The position numbers were made by a program, and so were the translations under genes. From CALFCE01 sp964411665 (GTDB taxonomy: Bacteria; Pseudomonadota; Gammaproteobacteria; Granulosicoccales; Granulosicoccaceae), in the NCBI GenBank assembly GCA_964411665.1, contig CAYPMR010000006.1, forward strand, positions 1 through 64,000: a stretch of DNA of 64,000 bases, in the 5' to 3' direction. The first letter of the stretch is position 1. The number at the start of each line of letters is the position of its first letter. The notes beneath the pieces are model-generated. The model had not been told where the DNA came from. It saw only the letters and a program-made list of their open reading frames with translations, and made no database searches. Below are positions 19,598-29,011 of this stretch, in pieces.

Positions 19598-22063
19598 TCA
19601 GGCAGCACTCTGCCCTTGCGTCATCTTTCCAGATGCACCCTGGAGAAAATCGTTGGGAAAATCATCAACCATGATCACTTTGTGCGCAGCAATTTCAGCT
19701 TTCTCAAGTAATCCAGCCTCATCCTGATCAATAACACCTTTGTCAACCAACTGCTTCATCCAGGTTGCATAATCCGCGTCGAAAGGTCTTTGTTCACGAC
19801 TTTTCTTCAGCTTACGGGCAGCTTCAGCTGCCGCCACGGTGCATTCCAATGCGTATTCAATGCAACCGGTTACATCATTAGGGTCGTTATTGATGTAGGC
19901 CCCTTCTGTCAGGCGATCTCTGGCTTCCGATGGCTCTAACAGCAACTCCGCAGACTTGCGAGTCAGGCGATCATTGGGTGTTCGATAACGTCGCCCCAGT
20001 GGAAACACAATACCGCGCAGTAACAGACCAACCATCGTATTCGGAAAATTCCTCAGAATCTGATCAAGTGCGACCTGCACTTGAAACAGGCAGTGTCGTA
20101 CTGACCATTCCATTAACGGGCGATCAGCTGCCGGACGTCCCGTGTCCTCAAAGCGCTTCAACACAGCGGATGCCATAAACAAATACACCAGTCCGTCGGC
20201 AAAGCGCCCGGACAACATTTCCTTGCGCTTGAGCGCACCACCGAGAAACAGCATCGCGAAATCGGACAAAAACGAATAGGCTGCGCTCATGCGGGACAAG
20301 CGTCGATAGTACTTGGCGCTAGGGTCAGCTACCGGGCTGCCGGCAAATCGGCCTTTGGTCAGGCCGTGAAAAAAGGCTCGTGCGCCGTTTTGTATGCCAT
20401 AGCCGATATGGCCTCTCAAGGCAACATCGAAGGTATCGAGCGCCTTATCCCTGTCGGGATCAGATGCCGCATTGATTTCGTCAACCAGATAAGGATGACA
20501 ACGCATCGCTCCCTGCCCAAAGATGATCATGCTTCTGGTCAGTATGTTTGCACCTTCAACGGTAATTCCGATGGGTACACCCTGATAAGGTCTGCCCACA
20601 AAGTTACTGGGCCCCAGGCAAATCCCTTTACCGCCGACAATGTCCATGCCGTCATTAACAGTTTGACGCATGGCTTCAGTGTTAAAGAGTTTCAGAATAC
20701 CCGAGACAACGGACGGTTTTTCACCTTGATCAATGGCTGCACAGGTCAAATATCTGCCCGCATCCATAATGTAGGTAAACCCGGCAATACGCCCCAGAGC
20801 TTCCTGTACACCTTCAAATTTACCGACCGGCAGGTTGAACTGTGTTCTGACTCTGGCGTAAGCGCCCACGTGTCGAGACAGCGTTTTGCCACTGGCAACG
20901 CCCGAAGAAGGCAATGAAATACCGCGACCCACTGACAGGGATTCCATCAGCATACGCCAACCCTGGCCAAGCATGGGCTGCCCGCCAATAATCCATTCCA
21001 TCGGTATAAATACGCCGTCTCCACTGTTAGGGCCATTCATAAATGCCTGGTTCAACGGAAAGTGGCGGCGACCAATGTTAACCCCCTGTGTATCGGTTGG
21101 AATCAGCGCACAGGTGATCCCCAGATCAACTTCATCACCCAACAAGTGATCGGGATCATAGGCTTTGAACGCCAGTCCCAACAAGGTGGCAATCGGTCCA
21201 AGAGTGATATAACGCTTTTCCCAGGTGACGCGTAGCCCAAGCACCTCTTTACCTTCGTGTTGACCGCGACAAACAACACCATAGTCGGGCATGGCACCAG
21301 CGTCAGAACCGGCTGTTGGGCCCGTCAGTGCAAAACAAGGTATCTCTTCGCCCTTGGCAAGTCGGGGAAGATAATAATTTTTTTGCTCTTCCGTCCCGTA
21401 GTGCAACAGGAGTTCAGCAGGTCCTAGTGAATTAGGGACCATGACGCACACACCACCCGAAACACTGCGGGTTGATAATTTGGTTACGACCGCCGAATGA
21501 CCCAGACCCGAGAATCCCAAGCCACCATATTCTTTGGGAATCACCATGCCGAGAAAACGATTGTCCTTGATGAACTGCCAGACATTATCAGGCAGGTTGT
21601 TTAGCTCGTAGGTTATTTCCCAGTCATCCATCATGGCGCAGAGTTCATTAGTCGGGCCATCGACAAATGCCTGTTCTTCGTCAGTCAGTCTGGCTTGCGG
21701 ATAAGTCAGTAATTTGCCCCAGTCAGGGTTACCACGAAACAGGTCAGCCTCGAACCAGACGGTTCCCGCATCGATCGCGTCGCGCTCTGTTTGCGACATG
21801 GGCGGCAGCACCTTTTGTACATAGGACAAAAGCGGTTTGCTGACGAATCGCTTACGTAGCTGCTCGACATTAAACAACACGGCCAGCGCAATACCGGCCA
21901 GGGTCAGCACCACGCCAATGGCACCCGAGAGAAACCCAAGGCTCCAGGCGACCAGCGCTAGCAGTGCGGCCGCTATGGTGCCTGCAACGAGACTCGGCCG
22001 GAAAGTGGCGATCAGATAGGCTGCTCCTATCACCACACATATCCAAAATAGAATTCCGATCAT
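19598..22063 (-). CDS. fadE: Acyl-CoA dehydrogenase FadE
   Basis: This 821-aa protein starts at the ATG at 22063, 8 nt after GGAG (a TTG one codon earlier is also open). The hydrophobic N-terminus (about residues 1-65) anchors it at the inner membrane, as in E. coli FadE. The dehydrogenase core shows CFALTGPTAGSDAG (substrate/flavin loop) and the catalytic segment ITVEGANILTRSMIIFGQGA; the C-terminal DUF1974 region completes the family length. It carries out the first oxidation of fatty-acid beta-oxidation. Its position next to the FadL/VolA pair makes a complete uptake-to-oxidation module. Confidence 0.95.
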   Translation of the reverse strand: MIGILFWICVVIGAAYLIATFRPSLVAGTIAAALLALVAWSLGFLSGAIGVVLTLAGIALAVLFNVEQLRKRFVSKPLLSYVQKVLPPMSQTERDAIDAGTVWFEADLFRGNPDWGKLLTYPQARLTDEEQAFVDGPTNELCAMMDDWEITYELNNLPDNVWQFIKDNRFLGMVIPKEYGGLGFSGLGHSAVVTKLSTRSVSGGVCVMVPNSLGPAELLLHYGTEEQKNYYLPRLAKGEEIPCFALTGPTAGSDAGAMPDYGVVCRGQHEGKEVLGLRVTWEKRYITLGPIATLLGLAFKAYDPDHLLGDEVDLGITCALIPTDTQGVNIGRRHFPLNQAFMNGPNSGDGVFIPMEWIIGGQPMLGQGWRMLMESLSVGRGISLPSSGVASGKTLSRHVGAYARVRTQFNLPVGKFEGVQEALGRIAGFTYIMDAGRYLTCAAIDQGEKPSVVSGILKLFNTEAMRQTVNDGMDIVGGKGICLGPSNFVGRPYQGVPIGITVEGANILTRSMIIFGQGAMRCHPYLVDEINAASDPDRDKALDTFDVALRGHIGYGIQNGARAFFHGLTKGRFAGSPVADPSAKYYRRLSRMSAAYSFLSDFAMLFLGGALKRKEMLSGRFADGLVYLFMASAVLKRFEDTGRPAADRPLMEWSVRHCLFQVQVALDQILRNFPNTMVGLLLRGIVFPLGRRYRTPNDRLTRKSAELLLEPSEARDRLTEGAYINNDPNDVTGCIEYALECTVAAAEAARKLKKSREQRPFDADYATWMKQLVDKGVIDQDEAGLLEKAEIAAHKVIMVDDFPNDFLQGASGKMTQGQSAA

Positions 22064-22066
22064 CAA

Positions 22067-22479
22067 TTTTCTCCTCTATCAGATCCGCCTTTACAAGCAA
22101 GGCAAAATCACGACTCATTAGGGGTGCGGTTTTTACCGTAATATTAACGCTGCAAGCTAGCAACCTGACAGGTTGACAGGCCACTAGCGGTTCAAAAATA
22201 TCCCTGCCAGAACAGTCTATCGCCTATCAGCTGTTTGGACGATGAAATAGTATAAACTGACAGCTATGGTATCGCGGGCTTTGTTTCGTGAACACAGGTC
22301 ATTTCAAGACCGTCTGCCATAGGTAACCTCTATACTACAGACCAGCAAAACTGGACATAATTCACTAATACAAGATTCTTTCCATATCAACAGGCGCCAC
22401 AGGCAATGGGCACCACTGGCAATGCGCCTATTGTCCGGCATATTATTCCGCGCATAACCTCGTACGGCAATCTACCACC
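22067..22479. other. Divergent intergenic region fadE-folE
   Basis: No gene is seen. It must carry the fadE and folE promoters. TTGTCC at 22431-22436 with a weak -10 about 17 nt on is a poor candidate for folE. No clear FadR-type operator was recognised by eye. Confidence 0.35.
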
Positions 22480-23031
22480 ATGAATGCAGTAGAAAACGCT
22501 TATATACAAATTATCGAATCAACCGGTGAGGACCTGGCACGCGACGGACTCCAACGCACCCCGGCAAGAGCTGCCAAAGCTATGGAATTTTTAACCCAGG
22601 GTTATAAACAGACCCTGGAACAGGTTGTTAACGGCGCTGTGTTTGAATCGGACAGCGACGAAATGGTGATTGTCAGAGACATTGAATTATATTCCCTGTG
22701 CGAGCATCACTTGCTACCGTTTATCGGCAAATGTCACGTTGCCTATCTGCCTAAAGACAAGGTCATTGGTTTGAGCAAGGTTGCCCGAATAGTGGACATG
22801 TATGCGCGACGATTCCAGATTCAGGAAAACCTGACGCAGCAAATTGCCACTGCCATCAGCGAGGTAACCCACAGCCAGGGGGTTGGCGTCATAGTAGAAG
22901 CACAACATATGTGCATGATGATGCGAGGCGTTGAAAAACAGAATTCATCTATGACTACGTCCAGCATGCGTGGACGCTTTCGCAGCGACATTAATACTCG
23001 CAATGAATTTCTGACCTTGCTTAATCGTTAA
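22480..23031 (+). CDS. folE: GTP cyclohydrolase I
   Basis: This 183-aa protein has the full family length. The zinc-site motif CEHH lies at residues 74-77 and the second zinc Cys in HMCMMMRG at about residue 145. The GTP-binding surface QGVGVIVEAQH and the C-terminal SSMRGRFR are intact. It makes 7,8-dihydroneopterin triphosphate from GTP for folate and other pterins. There is no good ribosome site before the ATG. It converges on the ABC transporter gene with only 26 nt between them. A pterin dehydratase domain is encoded elsewhere in the window (48683-49744). Confidence 0.95.
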   Translation: MNAVENAYIQIIESTGEDLARDGLQRTPARAAKAMEFLTQGYKQTLEQVVNGAVFESDSDEMVIVRDIELYSLCEHHLLPFIGKCHVAYLPKDKVIGLSKVARIVDMYARRFQIQENLTQQIATAISEVTHSQGVGVIVEAQHMCMMMRGVEKQNSSMTTSSMRGRFRSDINTRNEFLTLLNR

Positions 23032-23057
23032 TCAGGATTGTTTCTGTGACCGACAGT

Positions 23058-24863
23058 TTACGACTGCTCCTCAGCCTGTTGTAAATGCCACAGCGTTGCG
23101 TAGCTGCCTTCGGCTGCCAGCAATTGACCATGTGTACCACTTTCAACGATTCGGCCCTTATCCAGTACCAGTATATTGTCTGCATCAACAATCGTTGACA
23201 GTCGATGTGCAATGACCAAAGTTGTTGTGCGATGAGCTGCACGTTGCAGACTTTCAACGATCGATTGTTCGGTTTTCGAATCCAGACTGGACGTCGCCTC
23301 GTCGAACACCAGTATAGGTGGCGCTTTGATCATGACTCGTGCTATTGCAACGCGTTGCTTTTCACCACCTGACAGTTTCAGGCCTCGCTCACCAACGACA
23401 GTTTCAAGCCCGTCCGGCAAATCATCGATAAACGCACGTAAATTCGCCGATGCAATAGCATCATCTATGTCGGCGCTGGTGGCATCTGCACGGGCATAGC
23501 TCAGATTGTATTCAATTGAGTTATTGAACATCACCGTATCCTGAGGAACTACGCCCAATTGTTTACGCAAACTCGCCTGTGTGACGTCGCGGATGTTTTG
23601 ATTATCGATCAGTATCTCACCGCTATCCGGGTCATAGAAACGAAACAACAGTCGCGACAGTGTGGATTTCCCGGAACCTGACGGCCCGACAACCGCCACC
23701 TTTGAACCCGGCTCAATGACAAAACTAATGCCATGTAAAATCGGACGCTCTGGCAGGTAGGAAAACTTCACATCGCGAAACTCAACCCGGCCTTTTGCAA
23801 CAGCGAGCTCCCGAGCGTTCGCTTTGTCACTTATTTCAGGTTCTTTTTCAAGTAGCTTAATAACCAGATCCATGTCGGCAAGCGAGTATTGCAAGCTACG
23901 GTATACAACTCCCAAAAAACTTAAAGGTACAAACAACTGCAACATCATCGCGTTAATGAGAACAATGTCTCCCAGGGTAATCTCTCCGCCAGCAACATCG
24001 CGCGCAGCCAGAAACATAATTGCGGTCACGCCAGCGGTCACAATGGCTGACTGGCCGAAGTTAAGCGTAGACATGGTAACCTGGCTTTTCACACCCGCAT
24101 CAGCCCAGGCTTCAAGCTGCTCATCGTAGCGCCCTACTTCTCGATGCTCATTGTTAAAATATTTGACTGTCTCATAGTTCAACAAACTGTCCACTGCACT
24201 GCCATTAGCAGCCGAATCAAGACGATTCATTTCATGGCGAAATTGCATTCGCCAACCGGAAAACCGCACGGTAAAAAACACATAAATGCAAACTGTAACG
24301 ACCACGACCACAAGATAGGAAGAGGAATAGCCGGCCAGCAAAATAGTCGCTACCAAACAAAATTCTGCAATGGTTGGGATGATATTGAATACGAGATAAT
24401 TGACTATGGAACTTAAACTTGCTGTGCCACGCGATAAGTCTCTTGAAATACTGCCGGTACGACGATCTAGATGATAAGACAGTGACAGCCTGTGCAAGTG
24501 ATCAAGCACACGGATGGACAGTTGATGCATGGCCCGATAGCGCACGCGTGAGAAAAGTGAATCTCGCAGTTCATTAAACAAGGAACTACAGATCCGCAAA
24601 GCACCATAAGCCGCAACCAGACCAACAGGCACTAGCAGGATTTTTGACTGGTTCTCCGGCATACCCGCATCCAGGGTATTGATAATCTCTTTGAGAACCA
24701 GTGGCACCGCTACCACCGCAAGCTTTGAAAAGATCAGACAGGCAAGTGCCAGGATAACTCGGCCACGGTATTCCCAGAGGTAATAACTGAGCTTGCGAAC
24801 ATTTGCCAGATCGCGACGATTACTGTGCGGCGCTTCCAGACGAACATGATGGGCAGGCGACAT
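23058..24863 (-). CDS. Atm1/HMT-type ABC exporter (fused permease and ATPase)
   Basis: This 601-aa protein has six N-terminal membrane helices (about residues 35-310), then the nucleotide-binding domain: Walker A GPSGSGKST near 391, signature LSGGEKQR near 494, Walker B ILVFDEATSSLDS and the H-loop. The segments ETVKYFNNEHRE and LNFGQSAI are typical of the Atm1/heavy-metal half-transporters, which export glutathione-bound sulfur or metal compounds. It starts 4 nt after the dusA stop and is probably transcribed with mtnP and dusA. Confidence 0.88.
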   Translation of the reverse strand: MSPAHHVRLEAPHSNRRDLANVRKLSYYLWEYRGRVILALACLIFSKLAVVAVPLVLKEIINTLDAGMPENQSKILLVPVGLVAAYGALRICSSLFNELRDSLFSRVRYRAMHQLSIRVLDHLHRLSLSYHLDRRTGSISRDLSRGTASLSSIVNYLVFNIIPTIAEFCLVATILLAGYSSSYLVVVVVTVCIYVFFTVRFSGWRMQFRHEMNRLDSAANGSAVDSLLNYETVKYFNNEHREVGRYDEQLEAWADAGVKSQVTMSTLNFGQSAIVTAGVTAIMFLAARDVAGGEITLGDIVLINAMMLQLFVPLSFLGVVYRSLQYSLADMDLVIKLLEKEPEISDKANARELAVAKGRVEFRDVKFSYLPERPILHGISFVIEPGSKVAVVGPSGSGKSTLSRLLFRFYDPDSGEILIDNQNIRDVTQASLRKQLGVVPQDTVMFNNSIEYNLSYARADATSADIDDAIASANLRAFIDDLPDGLETVVGERGLKLSGGEKQRVAIARVMIKAPPILVFDEATSSLDSKTEQSIVESLQRAAHRTTTLVIAHRLSTIVDADNILVLDKGRIVESGTHGQLLAAEGSYATLWHLQQAEEQS

Positions 24864-24867
24864 TCAA

Positions 24868-25902
24868 CTAATACGGATTATTGGCACTAACAGATGCAAG
24901 CGCCTGCGTGATCAGCTCACGTGAGTCGCCTGAATGACGAGTGGCACTACTTATCATACGGCGCCATTGCCGGGCACCCGGCTGATGCTGGAACAGGCCA
25001 ACCAAATGGCGGCTCATCGCAGTTAAAGGAACGCCAAGACTACGCTGACCCTCCATGTAGATCGCATAGTCAGTGGCTGCCGCACACTTACGCTCATGTT
25101 CAAATTCTGCACTTTCAAGTCGCCCATCGGTTTGCCTGTCACATTGCGCCGAAAACAAACGGGCATCTACCTCAAGTAGTAGCTGCAACTGGCTGTATGC
25201 TTTTCTACCTAACATGACGCCATCGATCTGCTGCAAGTGCGCGTCAATCGCATCCCAGTCAGTTATGCCGCCGTTGATACATATATCCAAATGCGGGAAT
25301 GATTTCTTCAAGCGATAAACAAAGTTGTATCGTAGTGGCGGGATATCGCGATTTTCTTTTGGACTTAAACCATCGAGCCAGGCTTTTCGGGCATGCACAT
25401 AAAAACGCTTGCAACCAGAATCCGCTACTGTGACGATAAAATTTTCAAATAACTCGTAGCTGTCATCGCGATCAATACCGATACGACACTTGACGGTGAC
25501 GGGTACACAAACAGCTGACTGCATGGCTTGGACACATTCCGCAACTAGCGCAGGTTCCGCCATCAAGCAGGCGCCAAATCGACCACTTTGTACTCTGTCA
25601 CTCGGACAGCCAACATTCAAATTAATCTCGTCATAACCAAATTCCTGACCAATGACAGCAGCTCTCGCCAGCTCATCAGGATCTGCACCACCGAGTTGCA
25701 AGGCAAGTGGATTCTCTTCCGGATTAAAACCCAACAGGAATTCACGGTTGCCGTGCAAAATGGCTTTAGCGGTAACCATTTCGCTAAACAGCAGTGCATG
25801 ACGTGTTAGCAGTCGTGCCAGATAGCGAAAGTGTCTGTCAGTCAGATCCATCATCGGCGCGACCGAAAACACAGCGGATGGATAGACTAATTCCTTGTTC
25901 AT
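24868..25902 (-). CDS. dusA: tRNA-dihydrouridine synthase DusA
   Basis: The ATG at 25902 gives 344 aa, matching DusA; the frame is open 62 codons further but that part is not protein-like and would run into mtnP. It shows VAPMMDLTDRHFRYL (FMN site), INLNVGCPSDRVQSGRFGACLM with the catalytic Cys, and the DusA-specific ARKAWLDGLSPKENR, INGGI and LFQHQPGARQWRR. It reduces uridines 20/20a in the tRNA D-loop. The leader contains a duplicated 11-mer TTGTTCATCGC (25895-25916) that covers the start codon. Confidence 0.93.
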   Translation of the reverse strand: MNKELVYPSAVFSVAPMMDLTDRHFRYLARLLTRHALLFSEMVTAKAILHGNREFLLGFNPEENPLALQLGGADPDELARAAVIGQEFGYDEINLNVGCPSDRVQSGRFGACLMAEPALVAECVQAMQSAVCVPVTVKCRIGIDRDDSYELFENFIVTVADSGCKRFYVHARKAWLDGLSPKENRDIPPLRYNFVYRLKKSFPHLDICINGGITDWDAIDAHLQQIDGVMLGRKAYSQLQLLLEVDARLFSAQCDRQTDGRLESAEFEHERKCAAATDYAIYMEGQRSLGVPLTAMSRHLVGLFQHQPGARQWRRMISSATRHSGDSRELITQALASVSANNPY

Positions 25903-26027
25903 CGCTTGTTCATCGCATTTAGCCGAACAAACGCCCACACTGTGTCCCTGACCGGGATACTCCGCTGCTGTGTGTTCGCTATTCAAACGACTTTCGCTCT
26001 TAACCGACGTTGCTTGTGAACAAGGTG

Positions 26028-26777
26028 CTAGTTGCCGGTAAGTGCTGGCATAGCTGTAACTAACAGCTTCCTCGCCTTTTCCATACAAGCCGGTATGGCA
26101 GCCTCCAGGGCTGTGGTATCGATCGCCTGAGCATTCCTGCCGGCTGCAGGATTGATGACAACTGCCAGACTCGCATAAGCCATACCCAGTTCACAGGCCA
26201 GAGCAGCTTCCGGCATTGCAGTCATACCGACAATCGTGCAACCATCATTAGCCATTCGATCAATTTCTGCAGCCGTTTCAAGTCGCGGACCCTGGGTTAC
26301 GCCGTAGACGCCCCCTTCTATCAGATTAACGGATGCCTGTTTACCAGCATCAATCAATGTTGCACGCAACTTTGCATCATAAGGGTAGCTAAAGTCGACA
26401 TGACGAACTTCATAAGGTTTTCCATCATAATAAGTCCCTTGTCTCGATTGGGTGTAGTCAATTATTTGATCCGGTATGACTACATCACCTGTGTCACAGC
26501 CCGTGATACCACCCACAGCACCAACTGCAACGACGCGTTTAATGCCCACTGATTCAAGCGCCCATATATTCGCACGGTAATTTATACGATGGGGAGGAAT
26601 CGAATGCTTGTGGCCGTGCCGTGCAAGAAAAACGACAGCACCACCGTCGAGATCGCCAAATATCAAAGGCCCGGATGGCGAGCCGTAGGGGGTTTTAATC
26701 ATTTCGCGTCGGGTTATCGAAAGACCTGCCATACTGGTTAGCCCGGTACCTCCGATAATCGCAATTTCAGCTGACAT
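26028..26777 (-). CDS. mtnP: S-methyl-5'-thioinosine / methylthioadenosine phosphorylase
   Basis: This 249-aa protein belongs to the PNP/MTAP family: IIGGTGLT phosphate loop at the N-terminus, FLARHGHKHSIPPHRINYRAN, GVYGVTQGPRLETAAEI and GMTAMPEAALA. The closest type I recognise is the Pseudomonas methylthioinosine phosphorylase, which salvages methylthioadenosine after deamination; ordinary MTAP activity cannot be excluded. The ATG has AGGAG 5 nt upstream. It is followed by dusA after a 125-nt gap. Confidence 0.9.
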   Translation of the reverse strand: MSAEIAIIGGTGLTSMAGLSITRREMIKTPYGSPSGPLIFGDLDGGAVVFLARHGHKHSIPPHRINYRANIWALESVGIKRVVAVGAVGGITGCDTGDVVIPDQIIDYTQSRQGTYYDGKPYEVRHVDFSYPYDAKLRATLIDAGKQASVNLIEGGVYGVTQGPRLETAAEIDRMANDGCTIVGMTAMPEAALACELGMAYASLAVVINPAAGRNAQAIDTTALEAAIPACMEKARKLLVTAMPALTGN

Positions 26778-27213
26778 AGTTTTCTCCTGTCTTAACCCGG
26801 CATTCTAAACCCATACCACCAGTTTTAAGCGTTTGATAACAACACAACGCTAACTCCGGCCAGCTTTGGGAAATGTTCCGGATAATAATCCCTGGGTGTT
26901 TATAGTGGCTCTTCCAGGAAGTTCAGAACCAAAGGGCGAGAGCAGTTTAGCCAGCTGTCGAAAAACGTTGACCAGACAGCCAGCGCCAGGCGGAAAGTGG
27001 CGTAAAAGGACCGGGCGTCCCCCGGTGGTCTCCCGTGTATAGGCAATACATGAGCATTTTGAGCCAATTTCCAACGCAGCGATGGCAACACCGGTAGTTT
27101 TTCAACAGCCTGCTAGATTTTCAACACGCTTTGTTGACCGTATTTACTTTGTTGGCCGTATTTAATTACGACGCTGCTAGCGATCATACTCATGATTGTG
27201 CTGGAACAGGTGA
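26778..27213. other. Intergenic region with an IS- or MITE-like remnant
   Basis: No intact gene is seen. On the minus strand, CAGGCTGTTGAAAAA (about 27099-27113) resembles ends of several proteobacterial insertion sequences, and it runs into an open frame of about 63 codons (27091 to 26900) that looks like a stray transposase tail. No matching opposite end or target duplication was found. An 18-bp direct repeat CTTTGTTGRCCGTATTTA lies at 27129-27164. Confidence 0.3.
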
Positions 27214-27546
27214 CTAGTTTGAGCTGCCTTGATTAGCCACCGCGTTCGCCACCGCGTCATCTGAAACGGTCGCTGTATCACCTATAAACTGGTAGAAAGT
27301 TTCATCATTACCAATCATGCCCAATTCAAGGCGTGCTCGCTCCTCGACCGCATCCAGCCCGGTTTTAAGATCATCGACTTCGGCACGCAGGCCCTGATTG
27401 CGGCTTTGCAGGCTGATAAGCTCAGAGCGGGCATCGCGCAGCTGATCGTCGAGACGGTCGAGTTCCTGTAAACTGCCGTCACCGAACAGCAACCGATACG
27501 TGATCAGGGAAAGCAGTATCACTAGAATTGCAATCGTTGATTTCAT
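27214..27546 (-). CDS. ftsB: Cell division protein FtsB
   Basis: This 110-aa protein has one N-terminal membrane helix (IAILVILLSLITYRLLF), a coiled coil from about residue 28 to 72 and the conserved turn ERARLELGMIGNDETFYQ, all as in FtsB. The last 25 residues are Ala/Asn-rich and variable. FtsB joins FtsL and FtsQ at the division site. In most gammaproteobacteria it lies directly after eno on the same strand; here eno is more than 22 kb away, still in the expected order and strand. Confidence 0.93.
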   Translation of the reverse strand: MKSTIAILVILLSLITYRLLFGDGSLQELDRLDDQLRDARSELISLQSRNQGLRAEVDDLKTGLDAVEERARLELGMIGNDETFYQFIGDTATVSDDAVANAVANQGSSN

Positions 27547-27770
27547 CAATAACTGTTGAGGTTTTCCCCGGAAGCGGCGCTATTATATCCGTTCGCAAGC
27601 ATATTTTCCTGCCTTGTTTTCCAGTCAGGCATCTACCTGACTGCCGCTTGCATTTCATGGCAACAAAGGCGGTGGCCAAACCCTCAGAAACGACTTGGAC
27701 TGGCAACAGAGCTAGCTATAAGATGCCGCTGACGCCAGCACCACGGCTACACAACATTGGAGAATTTTAG

Positions 27771-28538
27771 ATGTCGAGTCAACAATCACAACATAGTCAG
27801 ATCGCACTGATCACAGGCGGCGCACGCGGTATAGGGTTAGCCTGTGCTGAAGCAATCAAGGCAAACGGCGCACGAATTGTTCTGGCTGATATCGACAAGG
27901 CCGGAGTCGAGGCGGCTGCCACTCAACTTGGCGATGGCACGCTCGGTATCGCCTGCGACGTCGCCGATACTGCTCAAATCGATGAGCTATTTGACAAAAT
28001 TGAAGGCGAGGTAGGTACTGTAACAACACTGGTCAACAATGCAGGAATAGCCAAACCCTGTGATTTCCTGGAAATGGGAATAGATGATTTCCGGCAGGTT
28101 ATTGATATCAATCTAGTAGGTACTTTTTACGCAACCCAACTGATGGCACAAAAAGCTGTAAAAGCCGGATTGCAGGGCAGTATCGTAAATATGTCTTCCA
28201 TCAACGCACAAGTCGCCATACCCACCATTGCCTCATACTGCGCATCCAAAGGTGGCGTAATGCAATTGACCAAATCTGCATCCCTGGCACTAGCGCCCTA
28301 CGGCATCAGAGTAAATGCCGTAGGGCCGGGTTCTATCGATACCGCCATGCTCGCAAGCGTGAATTCCAACCCGGAAGCAATGAAAATGGTGCTGTCTCGC
28401 ACACCATTGGGTCGATTGGGTGATGCTAGCGAAATTGGTGATGTGGTTGCATTTCTGGCCAGTGACAAAGCCAGCTATATCACTGGTGAGACTATTTATG
28501 TCGATGGTGGGCGCATGGGGCTTAACTATGTTTGTTGA
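27771..28538 (+). CDS. Short-chain dehydrogenase/reductase (FabG-like)
   Basis: This 255-aa protein is a classical SDR: TGGARGIG nucleotide loop at the N-terminus, LVNNAGIA, catalytic Ser in NMSSINAQ, Tyr and Lys in YCASK, and the C-terminal YITGETIYVDGG. The Asp of LADID suggests NAD preference. The ATG follows GGAG at good spacing. The substrate cannot be told. It lies between ftsB and the peptide synthetase operon, with 473 bp to the latter, so membership in that pathway is uncertain. Confidence 0.92.
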   Translation: MSSQQSQHSQIALITGGARGIGLACAEAIKANGARIVLADIDKAGVEAAATQLGDGTLGIACDVADTAQIDELFDKIEGEVGTVTTLVNNAGIAKPCDFLEMGIDDFRQVIDINLVGTFYATQLMAQKAVKAGLQGSIVNMSSINAQVAIPTIASYCASKGGVMQLTKSASLALAPYGIRVNAVGPGSIDTAMLASVNSNPEAMKMVLSRTPLGRLGDASEIGDVVAFLASDKASYITGETIYVDGGRMGLNYVC

Positions 28539-29011
28539 GTGCAGTGACGAACGGTTATCAAGCTGACTTCAGATTCGTAACAGGGCGTGGTTTCTGACTC
28601 TTCGACTTGACGAATACAGGCTCGCAATAAACGCTATCCACTGGCAGCGAGTAACACAGTGCTACCAACGAATGATATCCATATGAAGTTGCCTGCTTCG
28701 CGCAATTGTCATAGCGAAACCCAAACCCTTTTAGCTGAGCATGCCGTCACAGCCAGGTGGCATCACAAAACCATCGCCAATCGGGAACCCATGCGAGCGG
28801 ATTTTCGTGTGTCCGTTCCAGAGAATTTTGAGGAACAGGTACCGGATATCTGCCGGACAACTAAAACAAGTACGTAGGTTCGAATCCAAAAGATCAGCGA
28901 AAGAGTACAATCTTAATATCAGTACGCCTGATAATCTAAAAGACCGAACCTAAACAGAAACTGCACCCACCTTCGATCGAAAACCGCCAAAACACCGTCA
29001 TAGATACAACT
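28539..29011. other. Leader of the NRPS operon; no gene seen
   Basis: This region has no convincing coding frame. It must hold the promoter of the NRPS operon; GATAAT at 28930-28935 is a possible -10 without a clear -35. A tRNA T-arm-like string GGTTCGAATCC lies near 28877-28887, but its flanks do not pair as a T stem and no acceptor or anticodon arm is visible. Confidence 0.4.

Noticed and set aside
24868..26088. DusA with a 62-residue N-terminal extension
   Set aside because: The extension overlaps mtnP and is not protein-like; the ATG at 25902 gives the family length.
28870..28890. A tRNA gene
   Set aside because: Only the T-loop consensus is present; no cloverleaf can be folded around it.
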